A stretch of 30,148 nt of DNA from a virus. The stretch is from positions 1-30,148 of IMG/VR virus record IMGVR_UViG_3300032224_000128; one strand, 5' to 3'. Position numbers and translations under genes: made by a program. The stretch's first letter is position 1. Each line of letters begins with the position of its first letter. Below the pieces are notes generated by a model that saw only the letters and a program-made list of their open reading frames with translations, searched no databases and was not told where the DNA came from. This document shows positions 21,746-28,399 of the stretch, one piece after another.

Positions 21746-21774
21746 ATTATACGATGTCTATTGTATTTAGTCAA
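21746..21774 (-). promoter_or_regulatory. Strong sigma70 promoter of accessory island
   Basis: On the minus strand TTGACT (21769-21774) and TATAAT (21746-21751) are spaced by 17 bp, near the sigma70 ideal. The third ACTAAATAC copy (21763-21771) overlaps its -35 region. The promoter lies between the capsid terminator and the first island gene. Confidence 0.88.
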
Positions 21775-21799
21775 CACACAATCTTACCAAACGATAGCC

Positions 21800-21828
21800 A
21801 AAAGAAAAGGCGCTTGTGACGCCTCTTC
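21800..21828 (-). terminator. Rho-independent terminator after capsid gene
   Basis: On the minus strand GAAGAGGCG (21828-21820) pairs with CGCCTTTTC (21812-21804) through nine pairs, one of them G-U. TTTTGGCT follows. A second, 7-bp inverted repeat (AATCCAA/TTGGATT, 21832-21846) stands just before it after the capsid stop. Confidence 0.82.
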
Positions 21829-21854
21829 TCCAATCCAATTTGGATTATTTTGGT

Positions 21855-22757
21855 TTAGATCAAGCAGTCTGCTGTGATTGCAACACCAAATGTTCTTTGT
21901 AGAACCTGTGCACCTGCTACTGATTTCAATACCACATCAGTTGCGCGGTTAGCTGGCAAATACAGAGTGTTCATTTCTACTGAACCACGCATTGCGTGAC
22001 CTGTTGAACCAGGAGTGAATACCAATGCCTTGGCATCGTCACTACCGTCAACTGTCAATAATGCTGATTCAAAAATCTGAACACCAGCCAATGAGCCAAT
22101 GTAGAAACCACCTAGGATGTTTTCAGCAACAGAGTTCATTGCGGCACCACGGTTTTCTGCGAATGATGTTGAACTTGCAGTTGCGCCGTTGTAGGCAATA
22201 ACCTTAGTCATAGCATCTTTCAATGCGTATGCTTGTGCTGGGTGAACCACTGCATAGAAAGGACCTGTTAGTTTACGCTGACGTAAAGTTGCAGCCGCTT
22301 TCAAGATCAATGTAGGTGTTAGTTCATTACCTGCTGTGCCTAGGTCTGTGGAGAAACCATATGTGCCGTCAGCCATAGCGTCAAACACCTGCTTGTCCAT
22401 AGACTCAGCAATAGCACGACCACTTTGCTCACCAATCTGTGCGAAGACATTGCTGTAAGCAGAGTCTTTCAACTGATCAGTTACTTGATGGTAAACCACG
22501 TGTTCTTTCAAAGTGATTGTTGCTGAAGTTGTGTTTGTTGTCAATGCTGTTGCTGCCGCTTCATCAGCGATCAATGTAGCACTAACGCTAGACCAGATTG
22601 GAACTTGTAGGTTTAAACCTGCGTTCAATGGTGCGTCAAACACTGTTACTAGTTGACGAGCGATTGACTGCTCGTATGCGGCGAACTGAGCGGCTGTAAC
22701 AAGGTTTGCATACAGTTCGTTGTTGATATTGGTATTACTATTTGATGGGTAAGCCAT
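21855..22757 (-). CDS. Major capsid protein
   Basis: A 300-residue protein with HK97-type features: helix near the N-terminus (LYANLVTAAQFAAYEQSIAR), then VFDAPLNAGLNLQVPIWSS, the VVYHQVTDQLKDSAYSNVF region, spine helix ILKAAATLRQRKL, and the P-domain/A-domain strands FYAVVHPAQAYALKD and GVQIFESALL. AAAGGA precedes the ATG. It follows the scaffold gene and is closed by a terminator, as expected for the most abundant virion protein. Codon use is less A+T-rich than in the island. No separate protease gene is visible in the cluster. Confidence 0.88.
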   Translation of the reverse strand: MAYPSNSNTNINNELYANLVTAAQFAAYEQSIARQLVTVFDAPLNAGLNLQVPIWSSVSATLIADEAAATALTTNTTSATITLKEHVVYHQVTDQLKDSAYSNVFAQIGEQSGRAIAESMDKQVFDAMADGTYGFSTDLGTAGNELTPTLILKAAATLRQRKLTGPFYAVVHPAQAYALKDAMTKVIAYNGATASSTSFAENRGAAMNSVAENILGGFYIGSLAGVQIFESALLTVDGSDDAKALVFTPGSTGHAMRGSVEMNTLYLPANRATDVVLKSVAGAQVLQRTFGVAITADCLI

Positions 22758-22779
22758 AATATTTTCCTTTAAGGTTTAA

Positions 22780-23460
22780 TTATCTACCTTGATTGGATTT
22801 CCATTGTGCGTAGACCTTGCGATCTGCTGGCTTGGACATATCCAATTTGGTGACATCTATATTTTGAGATCCACCTCCAGAACCTATACTATTGCGTGTT
22901 TGTGTAGTTGCAGGGCCTGCTGCCACAAAATGTGGATTAGCATCTAAGAAGTTCTTTACAAGATCTTCAACTCCCCAGGCTTCCCCATTGTCTTTGTAAC
23001 GGGTCATACCATTTGTGTCAACTACTTCTACTTCACCATCTGGTGTCATTTTAATCTGATTACGCAACAATGCCTTGACCTGTTCAGGGGCTACGGCACG
23101 ATATTTGGCTGCGGTCTCAACTAAAGGACTATCCACACGATACTGTGCAATAATACTATCTCTTTTAGCGATCTCTGCGTCTTTTTTAGAAGCCATCTCT
23201 TTTAGAATCTGTTCAAAGTCTCCCTTGCCCTTGTGTTCTTCAAACTGTTTGTTTTCAAACTGTTCTTTTAGAGCACGAAGTTCATCTGGACTGCCTAGTT
23301 CAGCATAGGCTTTTACGGCCTTGCGTTCCACGGCTGCACGGGTTTTGGCCATTGCATCGTCAAATTCTTTCTGAGAATAAAACTTCTCTTGTGCCTGATC
23401 TTCACCTTGTTGGTCAGCGACAGTTGCTGGTTTTGTTGCCAATGTATTTTGTAAGTCCAT
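22780..23460 (-). CDS. Scaffolding protein
   Basis: A 226-residue Glu/Lys/Gln-rich protein from the ATG at 23460, which has AAGGAGG upstream. A GTG at 23511 would add 17 residues but lacks a ribosome site. The centre (~35-120) is coiled coil (KEFDDAMAKTRAAVERKAVK, LKEMASKKDAEIAKRDSII). The C-terminal part has a short domain (PEQVKALLRNQI, VEDLVKNFLDANPHF) and a basic tail (RKVYAQWKSNQGR), typical of capsid scaffold tails. It stands just before the capsid gene. It would guide procapsid assembly and then leave. Confidence 0.8.
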   Translation of the reverse strand: MDLQNTLATKPATVADQQGEDQAQEKFYSQKEFDDAMAKTRAAVERKAVKAYAELGSPDELRALKEQFENKQFEEHKGKGDFEQILKEMASKKDAEIAKRDSIIAQYRVDSPLVETAAKYRAVAPEQVKALLRNQIKMTPDGEVEVVDTNGMTRYKDNGEAWGVEDLVKNFLDANPHFVAAGPATTQTRNSIGSGGGSQNIDVTKLDMSKPADRKVYAQWKSNQGR

Positions 23461-23527
23461 TGTAGACTCTGCCTCCTTTGGAGTGTTTGTTTTAGAATAA
23501 TATTTAGCCACCTGGCTAAAATATCAT

Positions 23528-23698
23528 TTACTTATGCCCGTGTTTTTTGCCAGTATGGGTTTTTGAGCCTGTATAACCATTGGCATACATTGCTCGCATC
23601 TGGTTGACTGCACCAGCACGAGTGGGATAGACGTGACCACTGTTACCATACTTGTAGCCTGTGGCACCTGATTTAGTTTTCACTTTCATTATGGGCAT
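23528..23698 (-). CDS. Small basic Gly/Tyr-rich head-cluster protein
   Basis: A 56-residue basic protein with GAGG before its ATG. The segment ATGYKYGNSGHVYPTRAGAV is followed by NQMRAMYANGY and a Lys/His-rich end. Small basic proteins of this style recur in head-gene clusters of aquatic phages, to my recollection, without known function. It lies between the 52-residue protein and the scaffold gene. Its charge would suit DNA or capsid interior binding. Confidence 0.75.
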   Translation of the reverse strand: MPIMKVKTKSGATGYKYGNSGHVYPTRAGAVNQMRAMYANGYTGSKTHTGKKHGHK

Positions 23699-23709
23699 AT
23701 CAATACCTC

Positions 23710-23868
23710 TTAGGTGGTTTTATTGGTTTTTTCTTCTTCATTTTTCTGCTCCTTTTTACCAAATATTAGATCCCAGTTGGATTCAAACTGCGATTTATTT
23801 TCAGGTTCACGTTGTGTGTATTTGAGATCTCTCCAGCGGACCTCTGTGCTTGAATATCTTGCGTCCAT
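23710..23868 (-). CDS. Small charged head-cluster protein
   Basis: A 52-residue protein starting by TAATG overlap with the Dps-like gene's stop. It reads STEVRWRDLKYTQREPENKS, then QFESNWDLIFGKK, and ends in a Glu/Lys/Asn-rich tail. The aromatic/charged first half looks like a folded or binding peptide. It is the only frame that fits this gap with a coupled start. Function unknown. Confidence 0.7.
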   Translation of the reverse strand: MDARYSSTEVRWRDLKYTQREPENKSQFESNWDLIFGKKEQKNEEEKTNKTT

Positions 23869-24380
23869 TATAGTTTAGGTGTGGGTTCTTCTGGTATGCC
23901 CATTTCTTTATCAGCGGCCTTTTCAGCTTCAGCCACTGCTGGATCTTCCATTGACGCAGTCAACATCCATTTCAAATGTTCAGCTGCCTCTAGATAATCT
24001 GCTAGGATGTTTTGTAAGCCATAGACACCTTCTTTCTGGCAAAGGTCAAATGCCTTGGCCGCATCCATTCTAACTGTTTCAACGTCAGCGTATAGTTCCA
24101 TCCACATATCTTCAGGACAGGGCACCACTTTCTCATCAACGATTGTGGTCAATTCACGGATACGATCTATTGAGAATGGCACCACATCACCTAGTGTGCG
24201 TGAACCTTCTGCCAGGCGGTCAATGTATTCTTGAAAGTTCTGATAGATCTTTTCTAGGAACTGATGATTGGCATAAAATCCTTCACCTGTGACATTGACG
24301 TGGAATCCGTGACTTTTAGTATAGAGAGCAAAGTTATCCGCCCATAACTGTTTCATTGCTGTTGATAATTGTGTGCTCAT
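23868..24380 (-). CDS. Dps/ferritin-like protein
   Basis: A 170-residue helical protein with the Dps signature SHGFHVNVTGEGFYANHQF followed by YIDRLAEGSRTLG. The four ferroxidase ligands align with exact Dps spacing: H27, H39, D54, E58, equivalent to H51, H63, D78 and E82 of E. coli Dps. The Trp normally after the first His is Val here (H27-V28-N29). Helices ~110-155 complete a four-helix bundle; the tail is acidic and Pro-rich. Dps oxidises ferrous iron with peroxide and stores it in a 12-subunit shell. Here it sits between portal and scaffold, overlapping the portal stop as ATGA, where many phages have a protease. Confidence 0.82.
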   Translation of the reverse strand: MSTQLSTAMKQLWADNFALYTKSHGFHVNVTGEGFYANHQFLEKIYQNFQEYIDRLAEGSRTLGDVVPFSIDRIRELTTIVDEKVVPCPEDMWMELYADVETVRMDAAKAFDLCQKEGVYGLQNILADYLEAAEHLKWMLTASMEDPAVAEAEKAADKEMGIPEEPTPKL

Positions 24381-26260
24381 TGCTGTTGTCCTTGTTGTGT
24401 TGTGTTATCTGTGATGGGTCCACCTGCTACCCAAGCATCACAGGTTCTAGTAGACTTGCATTTGAAATCAAATGCTTCACAGTAGCCTAACTGACCACCA
24501 CCTACTGAATCCCATTCATCTCCTGTGGCTCCACCTGCTGCCAATCCTTGATCAATACAGTCTAGGATAGCAGTCTTCATATTAAAGAAACTGCAATTAC
24601 CACAGCGACTCTGTTTGACAGTGGCCACATCAGTTTTCCACATATCAGCCTTGGCAGCCCAGAATACTGTGTTAGGTAGTGCAGGGTTGAGTGGACCATA
24701 GTTGGCAGTATCTATGGCCTTTTGTCTGTTGGCCAGGTTGACGCCTATATCCTGCGTGGCCACGGGGCAGGAGGCGTTAGGAAAATTTCCAGGGGTTGCT
24801 CCAGGACTAGTTATAGTTGCATTACCTACTTGTGAGATACCTAAGGCCTGTTGTTGAACTTCATTGATCAAGCCTGATGCTACTGGTGCAGGCTCTTGAT
24901 AGGTCATTGGATCAGTTAGATAGTTATTGAAATCTTCATTGCCCAATGCTGTGGTCATAATCTCATAGTCCAACATCTTCTGATATTCAGGATTGGTTAC
25001 TGACTTACGAGCTTCTGTAAGGGCAGTGAGTTCATTTTTCTTGTCCTGGATGTTGAATGTGTCTGGATATTCTATTTCACCATCCCAGGTCTTGCCTTGA
25101 TAGGCACACCAGTAATACCAAATATTATCTTCACAGAGTTCAAGATTATCTGCTTTGTCACTGAGACGTGCATTCAACATTTGAAATTCTGTTTCCATAG
25201 CAATGCCTGACAGTGTGCTGGTCTTGGTAGCACGAGCTGATCCTAGGTTGGCCATACGATCAATGGCTTCAATACGATGCTTCATTGATTCATAGACTGC
25301 TGATACTGTGGCACCATTAGGCTGTAATAGGTATGGCTTCAAGCCTGGATCTAGATTGTCTTCTATCTGCACCACTGAACCAGCACCTGCTACCGCTTCT
25401 GTGCCTGCTGTTTTAACTAGGCTGGGGTGACCATTGATGCGTATGGTCTGTTCTACTTCTGAATATTCATTGTAGATGGCTCTTTGCAAGTCTGCGATGT
25501 CATCTACCGAGCTAACTCCCACGCCACGCTTGGGGCTACGCTGATCATAGCAGATGGTAATAGGAATATAACCAAGTCCATTGGCTTCAACGATGTGTTC
25601 TTTGATGGCTTGATCTTCTTTGTCCATCACTGATGTTTCAATGCGATCAGGGAACCATTCTTTGATAGTTATAATATGGCTGCGATCTGAATCTTCCATA
25701 TATTTGAAATACTTGAGGTGATACATACCAGCGGCTGAGCGTTCCCATTCCCAATCCAGTGCTGATAATGGAGTGATCATTGACACATAAGGTCTAGCAC
25801 CTACTGTCATTTCATCTGCACGGGTAACTGCGCCAACATTAGGCTTTGAAACAATCACCCAACAGTGACCAAACACACCTGAATAGGTAGAAACATCCTT
25901 CATAAATGAATCAAATGATTGCCCCTCTAATGTGCTATCATCTAGAAAGTCTTGTAGCATTACATCACCTTCTAGGCTGGCAAAGTCACGTGTTGGTGGC
26001 TTGCGGAACATAAAGGCATTATAGACTGCTAGAACACCTTTCACGTGATTGTCTAAGGGTGTGGTCCACATACGAGTGATGTAGTCCTGTTCACTTTCAT
26101 TGGCGTATCTGGTTAGATACTGTCCTTGACGATACATTTCACCGCCTAGAAAACTGTTTAGGAGGAATCTCCAACGTCCATTTAGGTTTTGATACTGTTC
26201 GTGTGTTCCCAGTAAGGCTTCATACTGTTTGCTGGAACCTACTCCTGTGTTTTGTGGCAT
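24377..26260 (-). CDS. Portal protein with Cys-rich C-terminal extension
   Basis: A 627-residue portal protein (SPP1/DUF4055-like style): clip/stem region with WTTPLDNHVKGVLAVYNAFM, SVDDIADLQRAIYNEYSEVE, a long helix YESMKHRIEAIDRM, and SGIAMETEFQMLNARLSDKA. It follows TerL, and GAGGAAG precedes the ATG. Unusually, residues ~550-616 form a separate Cys-rich end with C553, C556, C568, C594, C601 and C607 (CGNCSFF, GYCEAFDFKC, TCDAWVAGG). This recalls high-potential iron-sulphur proteins (CxxC...C...GWC/GYC). Portal assignment is firm from order and motifs; metal or Fe-S binding is a hypothesis. Confidence 0.85.
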   Translation of the reverse strand: MPQNTGVGSSKQYEALLGTHEQYQNLNGRWRFLLNSFLGGEMYRQGQYLTRYANESEQDYITRMWTTPLDNHVKGVLAVYNAFMFRKPPTRDFASLEGDVMLQDFLDDSTLEGQSFDSFMKDVSTYSGVFGHCWVIVSKPNVGAVTRADEMTVGARPYVSMITPLSALDWEWERSAAGMYHLKYFKYMEDSDRSHIITIKEWFPDRIETSVMDKEDQAIKEHIVEANGLGYIPITICYDQRSPKRGVGVSSVDDIADLQRAIYNEYSEVEQTIRINGHPSLVKTAGTEAVAGAGSVVQIEDNLDPGLKPYLLQPNGATVSAVYESMKHRIEAIDRMANLGSARATKTSTLSGIAMETEFQMLNARLSDKADNLELCEDNIWYYWCAYQGKTWDGEIEYPDTFNIQDKKNELTALTEARKSVTNPEYQKMLDYEIMTTALGNEDFNNYLTDPMTYQEPAPVASGLINEVQQQALGISQVGNATITSPGATPGNFPNASCPVATQDIGVNLANRQKAIDTANYGPLNPALPNTVFWAAKADMWKTDVATVKQSRCGNCSFFNMKTAILDCIDQGLAAGGATGDEWDSVGGGQLGYCEAFDFKCKSTRTCDAWVAGGPITDNTTQQGQQQ

Positions 26261-26270
26261 TTTTTCTTCC

Positions 26271-27569
26271 TCAATATCTGTAAGTTGTTGTTGTTCTTGC
26301 GGCGCTGGTATCTAGTGAATGTCCCCAGGTTGTAGGCTGAGCAACACCGCTGTGATCGCGACCAATGGGGAATAGATAGTCTACCATATAACCTAAGGCA
26401 TCCATCATATGATCATAGCCTGACTCTTTGTCTGGCTGACTGGTGCCTTCTTTGTAGGTCTGACGCTCTAGTCCCTCAATAGTGTATTTACAGCGCGGAT
26501 CTATAAAGAGGTGTCTAATGCCTGATGTTGAACACAATCTTGAGTTCACTGCATTGATACGATCTCGCACTGGTGTATGGCTGTGTGGTGCCTTTACGAC
26601 GAATCCTGCGTTTTGGAGGATTGTAATATCCGTGGAACCACCTGCTGATGTTTTTCTTTGTCGTGCCGCTGGATCTGGATATGCCCAGATTTTAGCACTT
26701 GGATATCTGCTTTTAACTTCATCCACTGCTTCTTGGGTGTTAGAAGAAAACATACGGATTTCATCAATGACATAGAGACTGTCTCCTGAACGAACTGCTA
26801 TGACCACACTCATAGGATCTATGTTAAAGTCCCATCCAGTGTAGAGAACCTGCTGTTTGATGTCTTTGAATGGTCCTTTAGGATCACTGAGATTACAGGC
26901 CACAACATTGTGAGCACGGTCAAAGCCATAGTAGATACGACCTGCAAAGGTTTCAAAGGTTGCTAGGTATTCTTGATTGAATGTTCTAGCATCTAGGTCT
27001 CTGCGTGCCTGTTGTATTTCTGTTTCAGGAACTTGTCCACCATCAATAGTGGTGAATGTATAACTGGCCCAGTGTTGGGGATCTTCTAGGGTATTCTGAT
27101 AGAGTTCATAGGCCCAGTTACCAATGCCCTTGGGTGTGCCAATAAACAGGGCACGGCCCTGCTTGTCTGATAGTGTAGGACGTAGTGTTTCAAACCAAGC
27201 ATCTGGGTCAATGTCAGCGAACTCGTCCAATACGATAAAGTCCAGCCCAACTCCACGCAGACTATCGTGATTATCAGCGCCTTTGAGAGATATAGTAGAT
27301 CCATTTTTGAGATGGATGGTAAGTTCAGTTTCATTTATTTTGTCTGCCCATTTTAGGTCTTGCAGTCTGTGTTTGAGTTTCTTCCAGGTGATGTTCTTTG
27401 ATTGTCTATATGAGGGACTCACATACCAAACATCTTTATTAGGTAAACGAGCGTGATAGCATAACTCTCTAATGGCCAGATGTGTTTTGCCAAACCTTCG
27501 TCCCGCTACGCAGACACGAAACCTAGTGTTATCTTTGGCTATTTTATTCTGGGCTGGAGTCAGTTTCAT
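26271..27569 (-). CDS. terL: Terminase large subunit
   Basis: A 432-residue packaging ATPase/nuclease from the ATG at 27569, chosen because GAGG lies six bases upstream; an ATG at 27626 would add 19 residues inside terS. Walker A is AGRRFGKT (22-29), Walker B IVLDE (112-116), and the coupling motif is GTP (144-146). The nuclease domain has acidic residues in GWDFNID (D247), YPDPAARQRK (D299) and YDHMMDALGY (D386, D390). It pumps DNA through the portal and cuts it. It overlaps terS by 26 bp and is followed by the portal gene. Confidence 0.95.
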   Translation of the reverse strand: MKLTPAQNKIAKDNTRFRVCVAGRRFGKTHLAIRELCYHARLPNKDVWYVSPSYRQSKNITWKKLKHRLQDLKWADKINETELTIHLKNGSTISLKGADNHDSLRGVGLDFIVLDEFADIDPDAWFETLRPTLSDKQGRALFIGTPKGIGNWAYELYQNTLEDPQHWASYTFTTIDGGQVPETEIQQARRDLDARTFNQEYLATFETFAGRIYYGFDRAHNVVACNLSDPKGPFKDIKQQVLYTGWDFNIDPMSVVIAVRSGDSLYVIDEIRMFSSNTQEAVDEVKSRYPSAKIWAYPDPAARQRKTSAGGSTDITILQNAGFVVKAPHSHTPVRDRINAVNSRLCSTSGIRHLFIDPRCKYTIEGLERQTYKEGTSQPDKESGYDHMMDALGYMVDYLFPIGRDHSGVAQPTTWGHSLDTSAARTTTTYRY

Positions 27570-28050
27570 CTTGGTCCTCACGCCACGGCAATGGCTGATT
27601 TTCTTGTGAGCTATTTGGATTGTCACTCATACCCAACATATTCTTAGATAACCATATCTGCATCACTGCATTGCCACCTAAGGCATTCTTCAACATAGCA
27701 CGTCTTAGGCTCATTTTGACATCCTCACGACCTTTTGCCAGGATCTCACTGAAATTCGTCTTTAGTGTGGTTTCTGCTACGTCAAACCAACGGGCTATTT
27801 CACTGTCATTGCAGCCTATTGCTGCCAGTTGGTAAACATCTTCAGGTGCCACTACCCTCTTGCGTAGTCCACGACCTACTTCATAGCCAAAGACTTCTAC
27901 TGCCACCAACTGCTTGGGTTTAGGTCCAGGCTTTGAAGGATCTCTAGGTGGGGCCTCAGGGTAGGGCACAATGATAAACTGCTCACCTTGGGGTTCTTTG
28001 CTAGGATCACTAGGTTCAAGCCCTAGTTCTAGTGCTTGTTCAGGGGTCAT
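27544..28050 (-). CDS. terS: Terminase small subunit
   Basis: A 168-residue protein. The first ~65 residues are Pro-rich and probably flexible. Then a helix-turn-helix: VYQLAAIGCNDSEIARWFDV (about 71-90), followed by TTLKTNFSEILAKGREDVK and the AMLKNALGGNAVMQIWLSKN helix typical of TerS oligomerisation regions. It binds phage DNA to start packaging and activates TerL. The start overlaps the upstream stop as TAATG. Confidence 0.87.
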   Translation of the reverse strand: MTPEQALELGLEPSDPSKEPQGEQFIIVPYPEAPPRDPSKPGPKPKQLVAVEVFGYEVGRGLRKRVVAPEDVYQLAAIGCNDSEIARWFDVAETTLKTNFSEILAKGREDVKMSLRRAMLKNALGGNAVMQIWLSKNMLGMSDNPNSSQENQPLPWREDQDETDSSPE

Positions 28051-28385
28051 TATAGACTGCGGTTCTCTATTTTAATTCTAAAATATCTACGATCAACAGA
28101 GCCATCATCTGTGGTAATAGCGGCTGTGATAGTGTAGATCTTGCCCACTGCTCCACCACTGAGTTTAACATAGGTAATCTTGTTGCCACCGAGTATGCCC
28201 TGTGTTTCACGGACCACTGGGGTGGGATCATTTGATCGTGTTTGGATTGTATAGGTCACAGCACTAAGACTTTGACCAGTGGCCAACCACTCTGTCCAAT
28301 CCATTGAATATGTCAGGACTGCTGATGCGTCCTTGGCTATCCAGGCGCCTTCATTGTCTTGTTTATATCCTGTAATGGTTGTCAT
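28050..28385 (-). CDS. Ig-like virion protein
   Basis: A 111-residue beta-sandwich protein: YSMDWTEWLATGQSLSAVTY, then GKIYTITAAITTDDG and a final RRYFRIKIENRSL. This layout matches small Ig-like phage head-decoration or fibre proteins. It lies between the 820-residue fibre and terS, with AAGGAC before the ATG. It may decorate the capsid or adapt the fibre to the virion; the family is clear in style but the exact place is unknown. Confidence 0.68.
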   Translation of the reverse strand: MTTITGYKQDNEGAWIAKDASAVLTYSMDWTEWLATGQSLSAVTYTIQTRSNDPTPVVRETQGILGGNKITYVKLSGGAVGKIYTITAAITTDDGSVDRRYFRIKIENRSL

Positions 28386-28399
28386 AATTTGTCCTTGTT

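Noticed and set aside
23461-23511. Upstream GTG start for the scaffold gene
   Set aside because: No ribosome site before the GTG at 23511, while AAGGAGG precedes the ATG at 23460; the upstream piece also holds a TAAATA box.
23700-23741. 13-residue Lys/Pro-rich frame with AAGGAG before its ATG
   Set aside because: It lies inside the 23710-23868 gene in another frame and ends before the next start; the AAGGAG is explained by Lys-Glu codons of that gene.
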